This document shows positions 53,408 through 64,000 of a DNA stretch of 64,000 bases, one piece after another. How positions within the stretch are numbered: position 1 is the first letter of the stretch; each line of letters starts with the position of its first letter. Below the pieces are notes generated by a model, which searched no databases, was not told the origin of the DNA, and saw only the letters and a list, made by a program, of their open reading frames with translations. Source of the DNA: Candidula unifasciata (taxonomy: Eukaryota > Mollusca > Gastropoda > Stylommatophora > Geomitridae); contig CAJHNH020002805.1 in NCBI GenBank assembly GCA_905116865.2, positions 1 through 64,000 on the forward strand, read 5' to 3'. A program made the position numbers and the translations under genes.

Positions 53408-54084
53408 TCACTTTACAATAAAAAAAAAATAATTAATAACATAGTGTTTCCTATTATTTTACTATTATTTCACACACACATAGAAACGAAATAGCTTATC
53501 CAATGGGTGACATTCCGAAGTATTAAGAATGGGTTTCACAGAAAAAAATAACTAACCAATTTTTGTTGCAGCAATGTTTTTTTTATTTTTTATTTTTTAT
53601 TTTTATTTTTTTATTTTTTTTCGATAGATGAATGCAGAAAAAAAAGGCCTAATGAAAAAGTTTTTATTATTGCAATAGAGGTAATTACTGTTGACACACT
53701 GAGAAATAATACAACATATGGTACACAATAGATGTTGTTTTTCTGATTCAAATACCTTCCACATTTTGTGGGGATTTGTGCAATTGAATATGGTTCTTCT
53801 CCAATAGCTTGAAAAGGGTGTAAGTTTTGTGTTGTTAGTTGTCTGTAACTGTTGACTAGGCCCTGTTAAATAATGTCCACTTAAAATTTACATTGAAATA
53901 AAATGCACAAATGAAATAATAATTACAAGGAAATAACATCAAATCAGTAGTTTTTGAAGTGGCAATGCGTGGGGTGCTTTATGTAAACAAATGTGGGCTA
54001 TAAGAGATTTCAGCCAAAAGTAGAGTCTACAAAAAATTGGAAATTAAGGAAGGCTGACTTTCTGTTCACATTAAATATTGGGGA
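53408..54084. other. No gene recognised
   Basis: AT-rich, T-run-rich stretch near 53577-53625. Nothing to support. Confidence 0.5.
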
Positions 54085-54362
54085 AGTAAAGTAAGGGTCC
54101 CTTTTCCACGTCTGTGGGCGTATAGGGCATACAGGGATAGATCTATATTTTTAATAGACCAATCAACACAAGATGGGTGATGTGGTCAGCATCACGCCGG
54201 CTGCTTTTACTTTGCCAGATTGCACCCGGTATCTACTCAATGCTGGGTCGACCAGTGAGTCAAGGTCATTTTTGACAAAAGTCCGGCTCCGCCGAGAAGC
54301 AAGCCCACGACCTTCCAGTCCGTACGTGAGCGACTAGCAGCTACCCCACGGCGACTCCCATT
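54085..54362 (-). repeat. SINE family A, copy 7, with tRNA-like head
   Basis: The minus strand reads GGGAGTCGCCGTGGGGTAGCTG at the head, GGAAGGTCGTGGGCTTGC at the B-box position, and CCGGACTTTTGTC. The body then continues to the GGGACCCTTACTTTAC tail. Collinear with copy 6. Confidence 0.85.
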
Positions 54363-54371
54363 AAATACTGG

Positions 54372-54830
54372 GTGCTGCTAGTAAATTAGTTAAGTCTTTC
54401 CTCTTGAGCCTAGAGCGGCGCATATGGCAGTGGTCATAGCTCTAAATGTCTAACGGTTCACTGCCACCTGTTGTAGGTCTTTGTTCTTTTTTAGGCCCAT
54501 GGCTGAGACTTCTTTAATGATGGTTCCTCGCTGAGTCTCTCTTGGTCTTCCCCGTTTTCTTTCCCCTTCCAGTGTCTATATGAGGGCTTGATGGCGGAGT
54601 CTTGTCTTATCCATTCTTGGTGCATAACAGACGTAGTCCCAGCAGCGCATTCTTATAAAATTTGATTTGGTATTTTTCTAAGACATTTGTTCTCAAAAAT
54701 GTCTGTTTTTTAATTAATATTTTTTTTTTTTCAAATTTAGAGCTACCTTTGTTTTCCAACTCTCCCATCCATAAGCTACCATTGGGATCACAAAAAAGTT
54801 TAAATTGTGTGTTAGTAAGTAACAATATTT
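54372..54830 (-). pseudogene. RTE 3'-end fragment, diverged relative of 25046-25847
   Basis: The plus strand shows TTAGTTAAGTCTTTCCTCTTG at the tail, then GGCGCATATGGCAGTGGTCATAG, GTTGTAGGTCTT, CTCTCTTGGTCTTCC, GAGGGCTTG and TCCATTCTTGG. All of these occur in the same order in the 25 kb RTE. A T run near 54720 and several indels break the frame. Confidence 0.8.
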
Positions 54831-55164
54831 ATGTTTTTTGAAGTCAGTTACGCATCAGGCATGTACAGCTTGTTTCGCATTTCCTAGAGCAATCGGTATT
54901 TGATAATGATAAGATAAACATCACAGCCAGGTGCCCCTTTAAGCACAATATTACCAGTATCCATTTTAGGATACGTCGACCTGCCAGTAAAGGTAATTTT
55001 GAAACCAATTCCGAATCCAAAATGAATCAAGCAAAACCTACAGGTAGGTTTCAACACCGTGGCTTAGTACGAGGTGCTGATCAGACTTAACATAAATGAG
55101 GACGCACTACAGGCTCGATGCCTATCTTCCATCCTCCTCCAATCTCTTACAGAATGAAATAGTT

Positions 55165-55442
<278 letters not shown>

Positions 55443-55445
<3 letters not shown>

Positions 55446-55737
55446 CTAGTAATTCCCTGGTCTCTGGGTAGCAAGAACAGACGTTCGTGGGTATTTTTTT
55501 TTTTTCGTAAGAAAATCCTTTGACAGATGGAAATGGAAAAGAGTGGCCTAACAGCGATTCTAGGGCAAAACTTTGGAGTTCAAAATCTACCCAAAGTATT
55601 TCAGGATCCTCGCCTGTGCTACGGAGTTCGTGCAATGCGCTGAGATTGTTCGGACTCAGACTTGAGTTAGAAGTAGAACGGAGCTTTTATGGGTTACTAC
55701 CCTTGTGCACTGATGTGGTATTGTTGTTTAAACCTAA
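55443..55737 (+). repeat. SINE family C, copy 2 (head missing)
   Basis: It matches 38770-39066: CTTCTAGTAATTCCCTGGTCTCTGGGTAG, AAAATCCTTTGACAG, AGAGTGGCCTAACAGCG, AAAGTATTTCAGGATCCTCG, GCGCTGAGATTGTTCGGACTCAG and TTATGGGTTACTACCC. A T run near 55493 is an expansion. The tRNA-like head is absent. Confidence 0.8.
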
Positions 55738-56195
55738 AATACAATGCTGATTTAGCCCATATGTAACAGGTTCTCCGCTAATATCACACCACTCTTTATA
55801 ATGTGAGCAAGTAAAGAATTCATAGCATAGTGAGAACTTACTCCAAGTATGGAATACAAAAACCAGTTTGCTTGAACATAAATACAAAAAGCTTGATTAC
55901 ATTTTACTAAACCATTTTTTTTAAAATTAAATAATTTCTTAGTTTGGACGTGTAAGTTGTTTGTTTTATCCCTTATATTTTTTAACTGCCTTAGCAACCT
56001 ATAAATAAACGCTTAGTTAGATTATAGGTGATGTTATCAGTCCTTGGTTGTTTTCACCGTCTTATTCTATCAGGCTATTCCTATCCTTGACGGATGAATC
56101 ATCAATTGTTTTTTATTTTCTTTTTCTTTTTTTCTGTTTCCTCATATATTAACAACTTTTGGCAAAAGACACGAGATTAGGTGCAATAACATGGG
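55738..56195. other. No gene recognised
   Basis: AT-rich sequence without support for any feature. Confidence 0.5.
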
Positions 56196-56395
56196 CAAGA
56201 ACGTGTGAACAAGGAGTTAAGTGTGGATCCGTCAAAGAGGAACGGATGAGAGGAAGAGATCGGCGTGTGTATAATCAGTGTGCTAAGGGAACAGCATCTA
56301 CACCTTACGTCATTTGTGGGGGAGACGGAGCATCTCTAGATATGCCGGGTGTGCTGTGATGTCGATTCTTAAATCAGTAAATCAGTAAATCTGTC
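56196..56395 (+). pseudogene. RNase H LINE (family F) 3' scrap, diverged
   Basis: Translation gives RGRDRRVYNQCAKGTAS and, out of frame, a relative of the LLKMGTER...PECCDV tail. The nucleotide end GCTGTGATGTCGATTCTTAAATCA matches that of 20998. Weak but collinear. Confidence 0.45.
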
Positions 56396-56984
56396 TCCTT
56401 GAAGTCTCTATCAGGCACACGGCGTGACCGAACTCTTCTAGGCAGAATAAAATGTGCGATTAAAGACATATGTCCATGCCTTGCCAGGGAGATTAATGCG
56501 GTAGCAGATATGGATGGATATGATCCTTCCAAAAACGACTCAGTGTCAATTCCGTATCGTTAATCACCTCGAGACACTGAGTCATTGTATTTAACATCTT
56601 GAATCATTGACAGCGCAATGTTCACAGAAGGCAAACCTGAGCATAACTAATGCTGTTCGCGAGGCAAAAATGCCTATGCCATGTTTGTGCGCAAATGCGC
56701 TGGGACATTCAAAAGTTTATTCGGAAACTGCGCTGATTTATTCGTGGCTAGAACAGTTCTTTACCCGATGTTTACCGACTTTCATTCGATCATTCACTTT
56801 TGAAAAACAATAACCTTTATAGAGTACTGAGATTTGCTTCACTTTGATGCTGTGAAGTTATTATTTCTCAGCCCTGATAGTTTCATGATTTGTATTATCG
56901 CGAAGTTTGGTTTTCACTATTTAAACTTTTTTTTCTTTTGTACCAAACAACAAAAACACAACGGTGTGCAGCTAGATGCTCTAA
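56396..56984. other. No gene recognised
   Basis: Unassigned flank of the minisatellite. Confidence 0.5.
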
Positions 56985-58745
56985 GTGCCGAGGTGATGTA
57001 GCAGCTAGACGCTCTAAGTTCCGAGTTGGTGTAGCAGCTAGCCACTCTGGGTGACGAGGTGGGGTAGCAGTTAGCCGCTCTGGGTGACGAGGTGGTGTAC
57101 CAGCTAGCCGCTCTATGTCCCAAGGTGGTGTAGCAGCTAGCCGCTCTATGTCCCAAGGTGGTGTAGCAGCTAGCCGCTCTATGTCCCAAGGTGGTGTAGC
57201 AGCTAGCCGCTCTATGTCCCAAGGTGGTGTATCAGCTAGCCGCTCTATGTCCCAAGGTGGTGTAGCAGGTAGCCGCTCTATGTTTCAAGGTGGTGTAGCA
57301 ACTAGTAGCTCTATGTTTTAAGGTGGTGTAGCAGCTATCCGCTCTATGTCCCAAGGTGGTGTATCAGCTAGCCGCTCTATGTCCCAAGGTGGTGTAGCAG
57401 GTAGCCGCTCTATGTTTCAAGGTGGTGTAGCAACTAGTAGCTCTATGTTTTAAGGTGGTGTAGCAGCTAGCCGCTCTATGTCCCAAGGTGGTGAAGCAGC
57501 TAGCCGCTCTATGTCCCAAGGTGGTGTAGCAGCTAGCCGCTCTATGCCCCAAGGTGGTGTAGCAGCTAGCCGCTCTATGTCCCAAGGTGGTGTAGCAGCT
57601 AGCCGCTCTATGCCCCAAGGTGGTGTAGCAGCTAGCCGCTCTATGTCCCAAGGTGGTGTAGCAGCTAGCCGCTCTATGTCCCAAGGTGGTGAAGCAGCTA
57701 GCCGCTCTATGTCCCAAGGTGGTGTAGCAGCTAGCCGCTCTATGCCCCAAGGTGGTGTAGCAGCTAGCCGCTCTATGTCCCAAGGTGGTGTAGCAGCTAG
57801 CCGCTCTATGTCCCAAGGTGGTGTAGCAGCTAGCCGCTCTATGTCCCAAGGTGGTGTAGCAGCTAGCCGCTCTATGCCCCAAGGTGGTGTAGCAGCTAGC
57901 CGCTCTATGTCCCAAGGTGGTGTAGCAGCTAGCCGCTCTATGTCCCAAGGTGGTGTAGCAGCTAGCCGCTCTATGTCCCAAGGTGGTGTAGCAGCTAGCC
58001 GCTCTATGTCCCAAGGTGGTGTAGCAGCTAGCCGCTCTATGCCCCAAGGTGGTGTAGCAGCTAGCCGCTCTATGTCCAACGGTGGTTTAGCAGCTAGCCG
58101 CTCTATGTCCAACGGTGGTGTAGCAGCTAGCCGCTCTATGTCCCAAGGTGGTGTAGCAGCTAGCCGCTCTATGTCCCAAGGTGGTGTAGCAGCTAGCCGC
58201 TCTATGTCCCAAGGTGGTGTAGCAGCTAGCCGCTCTATGTCCCAAGGTGGTGTAGCAGCTAGCCGCTCTATGTCCCAAGGTGGTGTAGCAGCTAGCCGCT
58301 CTATGTCCCAAGGTGGTGTAGCAGCTAGCCGCTCTATGTCCCAAGGTGGTGTAGCAGCTAGCCGCTCTATGTCCAACGGTGGTTTAGCAGCTAGCCGCTC
58401 TATGTCCCAAGGTGGTGTAGCAGCTAGCCGCTCTATGTCCCAAGGTGGTGTAGCAGCTAGCCGCTCTATGTCCCAAGGTGGTGTAGCAGCTAGCCGCTCT
58501 ATGTCCAACGGTGGTTTAGCAGCTAGCCGCTCTATGTCCAACGGTGGTGTAGCAGCTAGCCGCTCTATGTCCCAAGGTGGTGTAGCAGCTAGCCGCTATG
58601 TGTCCTAAGGTGGTGTAGAAGCTAGCCGCTCTATGTCCCAAGGTGGTGAAGCAGCTAGCCGCTCTGTGTCCCAAGGTGGTGAAGCAGCTAGCCGCTCTAT
58701 GTCCCAAGGTGGTGTAACAGCTAGACGCTTTGGTTCCTGAGGCGT
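56985..58745. repeat. 33-bp minisatellite, ~53 units
   Basis: The unit is 33 bp with core GTAGCAGCTAGCCGCTCTATG followed by TCCCAAGGTGGT. The centre (57,450-58,700) is highly uniform, and units at both edges (56985-57110, 58700-58745) are diverged. Variants CCCC, GAAGC and CCAACGGTGGTTT recur at multiples of 33. A four-unit, 132-bp higher-order block is duplicated at 57229-57360 and 57361-57492. Because 33 is a multiple of three, frames on both strands stay open for up to 376 codons (11-residue repeats such as MSQGGVAASRS). I regard these as non-coding artefacts of the period, since no start, splice or signal context supports a gene. Confidence 0.95.
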
Positions 58746-59335
58746 TATAGCAGCTAGAGGTCTTTAGTTCGAATTTGCATCGAGTGATAAATTTGGTGCA
58801 GAAATGACTTTGATTCCTGGTATAAAATGGTCTCAACGGTAATTGATGCTAAGTAAATGCGGCCAATGTGATTTTGACCATATCAGTCTTGGATCATACA
58901 CTGTATGAGCTACTGATATGTAGAAATTATGGTGAAGCTATGAAGATGCAATTATTCTTTTTTATGCTTTTTATTCTTCTAATAAGGATACTCCAATTGA
59001 GTGTAACCTTGATAACTGAAGGCAGGCTGAGAAATACTAAAAACCAAAAATCTGATAATTGAAATTGAAATACATTTACTATAGTTTCTAACTGCTATGA
59101 CATTTATATGTTTCATTTAACAAGACATTAGACTATGTAAGTTGTTTAATTTATTGGTGCTGACTATGTATTGTTTATTATTTAGCTAAATTTATTTTTC
59201 AATATTAGTTCCTCCATTACTGAAAACAAAAACAAAAACAGTTGCTGATAGACTGTGCAGAGCATTCTCTTTTCCATGTCCGCGGAAGTCATCATCTTGT
59301 GTGTTGAATTTTGTTGAATGTTAAATTATGAATCA
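58746..59335. other. No gene recognised
   Basis: AT-rich. The TATGTAGAAATTATGGTGAAG ORF region shows no domain. Confidence 0.5.
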
Positions 59336-59462
59336 ACATCGCATCTTTTGGGACCCTCCCATAGGCGCTCTGTACCTATCTTTAGAAGTAGGCGAAGTGT
59401 TCCAATTCCGAAGGCACCGGTAACTGTCTGACTGTACATCCGTCTCTTTCATGATTATTCTG
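59336..59462 (-). pseudogene. RNase H LINE (family F) 3' scrap, minus strand
   Basis: Plus-strand words CCTCCCATAGGCGCTCTGT.CC.ATCTTTAG, GTTCCAATTCCGA and CTGTCTGACTGTACATCCGTCT are the reverse complement of the conserved C-terminal region (KARR...LLKMGTER..WEC) of the copies at 20710, 30460 and 48105. Confidence 0.55.
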
Positions 59463-60359
59463 AAACCACACATACACATCATTGGATTACGGCATTTGCC
59501 CAAGTAACTCTGTCGTGAAATGCTTGTCTAGTTAGGATTTGATATTTCTCTAGTTATTCCTGTAATTGAGTTGATATGTCTTTAGTTATTCCTGTAACTG
59601 AGTTGATATTTCTTTAGTTTTTGCTGTAATTGAGTTGATTTTTCTTTAGTTATTCCTGTTAAATGCCCGTTAATATCTCAAAAAAAAAAAAAAAAAAAAA
59701 AAAACAATGTTTCCAAAAGCATTTTGTAACCTGATAATTATCTAATCATTTAATTTCTTTGTGATCTTACATTGGTTTCTCGAGAGGTATAAGGTAACTA
59801 TGCAGCTACAACTTTAGAACCGACGCTGCTTAAATGCTAAAGTTGAGGCACGATAACATTGCCATTAGTTCTTCCTCGTCTATACCTTTCATGTGACTAC
59901 AGCTAACACCATCTGTCAGACGCACTATCTATTGATTTCTTTAGCATAATCTCTAAATATGTTACGTGTACCATGTTCTCATTTGTCCTATTCCTAGTTT
60001 TTCTAGCAAGGTCATGAACAACCACCCTCGTTGTGGTTCTATCATTTTGGTATGTCTGCTCTGCAAATATCTTCAGGAAAGGTACCTTTTCTAACCATCA
60101 GTTGTCAAGACCTAGCAGTTTTCACAGTGTATTGTGCCAGTTAAGATGGGCCGCTCCCTTCTGCTCATCTGCCAGTGTAGTTTCCAGAAGTTCCCCATTA
60201 TTATGTCTCCCCCCAATGCTCCCATTCATCCTTTTAGTATTTGTGGCGCAAACATTCAACTTTGTAATCTTCAGTTTCTTTCATTCTCCTAATGCTCTCA
60301 CCTCCTCTTTGAGCTTGGAGGCAACCTTTGTGTACTCACTGTCATTCTTTTACAGTCGC
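59463..60359. other. No gene recognised; minor tandem words
   Basis: TTTCTTTAGTTATTCCTGTAATTGAGTTGATAT-type words recur three to four times at 59535-59665 (period ~42 bp), followed by an A run at 59681-59704. The 60033-60359 part may be antisense LINE sequence continuous with the next feature. Confidence 0.45.
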
Positions 60360-61000
60360 CATTTTTCTCTGTCCATACCTTATCCACTTCTGGAGTCCAT
60401 CATGGTGGCTGAACAATTCTGCTCGTGGCAGCTCCTGGCCATACATTCTAATGCTCCCACTGAGCAATCATGACTTTTTATATCTCAAGACTTTAGGCGT
60501 CTTCATGACTCTGGTCTTGCTCAGTTTAGACAGCAGGACAAACACGGTGGTGGTCACTTCCGTGATCGCCTAGTACACTCCATATAATGTCTGGCTCTGT
60601 GATCTGCGAGACCAGTGCGAGATCAATGGCAGTACTCGCATCTCCTAGCCTGATTTCCATCTTTGTGGGTTTGCCAGCCTGATGCAGACATACTCTAATT
60701 TCAGCATGCGTCCTCCAGGCATTTCCTTGTCTTTTTTTTCTGACTGATCCCATTCATAGTCGCATCCGTTCAAGTCGCCACATTTAACTCTGCCAAACCG
60801 ATGCCCAGCTACTACAGTAATTTCCTAATCTGCGGCTAAACCAGTATCCCTCATTGTCGGTACTTTTCGTACTATGTAAAAACAATGCGTTACAAACCAA
60901 AAATAACTAGCCAATCGTGGTCAGACAAGCTCACCAGGTAGTTTTTAGATCCCATTTTGCAAGTCCCAGTGTTAACTGTTACAACAGGACTCTCCACACG
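60360..61000 (-). pseudogene. APE-type LINE endonuclease fragment
   Basis: The minus strand reads AGHRFGRVKCGDLNG (60825-60760 region, the GDxN catalytic block). A following frame (60753-60526) carries AIDLALVSQITEPDIIWSVLGDHGSDHH, the terminal SDH catalytic block. It is similar in style to the endonuclease at 42591-43279. Frames are broken and no RT follows. Confidence 0.65.
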
Positions 61001-61559
61001 CATATATATTAACAAATGTTCCACTCAGACCCCAGTATCTCAGTCTGTATCTCTTGCATCTCACTGCTGTTCTGATTCAGTTGATTTATATCAAGTACCG
61101 AGTGCTTTATTTAATCCATTATTAGTATATCGTGCGCTTGTTGATGTGCATGCTCCCCTGTGGAGTTCTTCTTACATTGTTCATGTCTGAATTTTATAGA
61201 TTTGATGTCACCATTGCATTTTTTTAAAAGTGGTTATATTTAAATAGTGTATAATTTATCAGATAACAGCCAAGGGGATACACAATAGTCAATAGGGTAT
61301 TTCATGTTCATTAATTGTTAAAAAAATTGTTTGGCTTTTTCTCGTTATTTCTCGAGTTCAAATTTCTTTATTTTATTATTATTATTTTGTACAGGTAATT
61401 GGTTTATACATATCTAACAATGATGACACAAGTTAATTAGAAAATAATGGAGGCAACTAATTTAGCAATAAACTAAGATATCGTGTTTTTTTTCCCCTTC
61501 AGATTTTCACATTAATATCCTGAAATTAAAGAAAGCAAGTAGAGATTCTAATGTAGCAA
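61001..61559. other. No gene recognised
   Basis: AT-rich, nothing to support. Confidence 0.5.
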
Positions 61560-61768
61560 CTCACTTGCATAAGGTCCCTATCATCCTAGCCCAATTAAAA
61601 GAAACGCAGTCTCTGGTTAGAATTCCCGCTTCCTGTACGTTCGTACCCAAGGCGCTGCTTATAACTTGTACTGATCTTTGTGCTGGTCGGCCTCGGTTGC
61701 TCTTTCCTGACATCATACCTTCTGCTACTACTCTTTCCAATCAGCCTGAGCGCCGGTTTTAACCAAAA
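61560..61768 (-). pseudogene. RT C-terminal fragment (RTE-like, family H), copy 2
   Basis: The minus strand gives EGMMSGKSNRGRPAQRSVQVI, the GK..RGRP tail aligned with 50575-50818. It is frameshifted and carries stop codons. Confidence 0.55.
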
Positions 61769-61894
61769 TATCTCAGTTTCTGTGACAAAACACTGTTAAT
61801 AGGCAATATTCCTTGATTTGTTGGGCCTATATCAAACAGCATTTTTTTTTCTTCTTGATGTATAGTTTTCTGACAATCTTTCTGTATCATTTTA

Positions 61895-61897
<3 letters not shown>

Positions 61898-61940
<43 letters not shown>
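61898..61940. repeat. (CA)n microsatellite
   Basis: A pure CA run of about 40 bp. Confidence 0.97.
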
Positions 61941-61942
<2 letters not shown>

Positions 61943-62204
61943 CTCTTTTTTCCTCCTTTCTAATTAAGACTACTTAATAAGTAAAGAAGAGATGCCAGAT
62001 TGAGAGATATCTAATGTGTGGTACACAATAACAAAACTGTGTCACTGAATGTTAGTTCAGGCTGATAGACTAATATTTGCTTATAAGTATTATGTTCTTA
62101 CTTCTTTTCCCACAAGATGAAAACATTTGTAAGTCGTATCTTTGCAGTGAACGTAAAAAAAAAAAAAAAAAAGATTTTAAATAATGAACATCATTTTTCG
62201 CACC
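61941..62204. other. No gene recognised
   Basis: An A run at 62155-62173; otherwise unassigned. Confidence 0.5.
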
Positions 62205-62412
62205 TTTAGACGCGTCGGGAATATGGAAAGAGCACTCATACTTTACAGACCAATCAGCACTAGCTGGGTTTTGTAGTCAGGAACAAGCCGGCCGTCGTTA
62301 CTTTCCCATGACAGCCATCCTAGTAACCATTTGAGGCTGGGTCGACCTGCGACACCCCATACCATGATAAAAATCCACGCAGCCAGGAGGGGATTTCAAT
62401 CGTATTTTGCAG
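62205..62412 (-). repeat. SINE family A, copy 8 (diverged)
   Basis: Plus-strand blocks are CACCTTTAGACGCGT, CAGACCAATCAGCACTAGCTGGGTTTTGTAGTCAGG, GCCGGCCGTCGTTACTTTCCCA and TTTGAGGCTGGGTCGACCTG. These follow the family order in reverse, so the insertion is in minus orientation. Confidence 0.7.
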
Positions 62413-62939
62413 TAGTTCTTACTAATTCTCACGTATTGTCTAGCTCCAGATAAATAGTGTCCACATGTTACCTAAATGAGACTCAAAACAGTGCTGTAGT
62501 GCCCTAACTTTCTCAGCTCTTTCATTGACCGTAATATGTAAATCATCTCCTCCCATATATTTTTTTTTTTTTTTTTTGCAAGGCGAAAACAAATGTTTGG
62601 ACCAGTATAAGTTAAGATAATATCAACTCGAGACAGAATATGCTACAGCAACCATTCGAGAAGAATGCCTTAGCTTAATAACTGATTGTGATATACGAGT
62701 TAAAAATACATACATCATAACAAAATCCAACAAACGCACGCTGTACAGATATTTTTTGGATGATTTAAACAATATATGATATATATGGTTAGTATATGTT
62801 CTTAGGTTTGATAAGTGTTTTCTTAGTGTACCATTGATGTCGATGTGTTGGTCTAGTTCAATCTTGTATATGGTGTAAATGAAAGATGCATTGATTGTAG
62901 TGGCCCGTTAAAAAAAAAGAGAAGAAGAACAAGAACAAG
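62413..62939. other. No gene recognised
   Basis: A T run at 62560-62577; nothing else. Confidence 0.5.
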
Positions 62940-63292
62940 ATGAAGAAGAAGAAGAAGAAGAAGAAGAAGAAGAAGAAGAAGAAGAAGAAGAAGAAGAAGA
63001 AGAAGAAGAAGAAGAAGAAGAAGAAGAAGAAGAAGAAGAAGAAGAAGAAGAAGAAGAAGAAGAAGAAGAAGAAGAAGAAGAAGAAGATGAAGAAAAAGAA
63101 GAAGAAGAAGAAGAAGAAGAAGAAGAAGAAGAAGAAGAAGAAGAAGAAGAAGAAGAAGAAGAAGAAGAAGAAGAAGAAGAAGAAGAAGAAGAAGAAGAAG
63201 AAAAAGAAGAAGAAGAAGAACAAGAAGAACAAGAAGAACAAGAACAAGAACAAGAACAAGAACAAGAACAAGAAGAAGAAGAAAAAGAAATT
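62920..63292. repeat. Long (GAA)n tract
   Basis: About 350 bp of nearly pure GAA with single GATGAA and GAAAAA interruptions at both ends of the core. It is bordered by GAACAA units on both sides (62925-62940, 63218-63275). It is purine-only on the plus strand. ORFs of Lys, Ser or Phe runs are artefacts. Confidence 0.97.
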
Positions 63293-64000
63293 ATACTCAT
63301 CTGTGTCCATGGCGAAAAACGTCGTTCAAGAGGATGAATAGGACAGGTACTTACCGATATATTGCCACTGCGCGGATGCCAAGCAAACGAGGTAATATGC
63401 ATCGAGCTTTTATTCATCGGTACCTGCCAGTAACATTTTGTCAAGTGTAGTCTTGAAAAAAAACCTTGACTTTTCCTATTATGGATAGAATATCATCGGC
63501 GTTTGGTATTGGTTCTAAGTCTAAATCAGTACAGACAATAATCATCATTTTACTTTACTATGTGTGAACAATTAAAAGAATTAAAAATGACAATGATGTC
63601 TGACTGTTCAGAAAATTTTTATTTCATATTTTAGTTACTCACGGTATTGTTCAGGTACTTGATGCCGTTAAACTATAATTTTTTTTTTTTTTTTTTAATT
63701 TAACCGTATGTGATGTTTAATATGAGTTTATCTGCCTGGAACGTCATAAAATGTATTACAAAACTCTCCAAGTAGATTGGTAATCGCAGCCTTCTATATT
63801 AGTGGACGTTTTTTATTTTTTGTGAATTTACATTTGTTTCCATGAACACTAGGAAGTAGTGATGGGTGTAAGAATGTTGTGTCTGTGGGGCCATCTTCTG
63901 GTTCAGAAATGAGACTGCAGGCAATATCTGCTGTGGTAGAGTTAGGTGTCAATGTTTTGTCCTCAAGTCCCTCGAATGGCTGATTATAAAGTTTGAGCAC
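63293..64000. other. No gene recognised
   Basis: A T run at 63680-63696. The final minus-strand ORF (63794 to the window end) is open to the edge but shows no recognised domain. Confidence 0.45.

Noticed and set aside
57478..58608. A 376-codon ORF with 34 repeats of an 11-residue unit, plus long ORFs on the other strand, as a repeat-protein gene
   Set aside because: The 33-bp period keeps every stop-free frame open on both strands. Upstream units in the same frame carry stops (57319, 57451), and there is no promoter, signal peptide or splice support.
56985..58745. CRISPR-like array because of regular repeats
   Set aside because: Units are contiguous with no unique spacers, and the genome is clearly metazoan.
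62940..63341. Poly-Lys/Ser/Phe ORFs over the GAA tract
   Set aside because: Pure simple-repeat translation.

Overview
This window is eukaryotic, metazoan DNA made almost entirely of mobile-element remains. No host gene with a conserved exon structure could be recognised. There are no operons, prokaryotic genes or CRISPR arrays. The mix of non-LTR retrotransposons (RTE-type, RNase H-bearing I/Jockey-like, and R2/Hero/NeSL-type with a restriction-like endonuclease), tRNA-headed SINEs, long AT/GA/GAA microsatellites and poly-C runs is typical of a marine invertebrate. A gastropod or other mollusc is my best guess, but that is inference. Edges of interspersed repeats are approximate because they were found by eye from copies within this window.

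Layout. 1-643: a 5'-truncated, minus-strand copy of the restriction-like-endonuclease (RLE) LINE whose long copy lies at 43-47 kb. 1.1-3.1 kb: a diverged tandem duplication of about 815 bp carrying tRNA-like B boxes. 4.9-7.6 kb: an LTR-like region (TATA box, poly(A) signal, primer-binding-site-like sequence, duplicated stem-loops) followed by an unrecognised 454-aa ORF and a short overlapping ORF. 10.3-11.4 kb: a tandem array with a period of about 118 bp. 12.8-14.0 kb: a minus-strand Gag-like zinc-knuckle pseudogene. 15-23.9 kb: LINE fragments and SINEs. 24.2-29.2 kb: a nearly intact endonuclease-RT-RNase H LINE whose endonuclease is split by a minus-strand RTE insertion with a 10-bp target-site duplication. 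30-39 kb: SINEs, LINE tails and unassigned AT-rich DNA. 39.7-43.25 kb: a decayed minus-strand RNase H LINE. 43.25-47.54 kb: the RLE LINE between two 303-bp direct repeats. 47.5-56.4 kb: LINE fragments and SINEs. 57.0-58.7 kb: a 33-bp minisatellite. 59-64 kb: LINE scraps, a SINE and a (GAA)n tract of about 350 bp.

How the parts relate. The elements are nested and recurrent rather than a cooperating gene set. The RTE sits inside the I/Jockey-like LINE. The RLE LINE appears to sit inside the decayed RNase H LINE, and the same 3' junction recurs at the window start. At least eight SINE copies of one family and two to five copies of several others are scattered throughout. The two RLE copies differ in their shared coding part only by synonymous changes, so that family has been under protein-level selection. 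The strongest candidates for something undescribed are the RLE LINE with its 303-bp repeats and the LTR-like unit at about 5-7.6 kb carrying an unknown basic protein.
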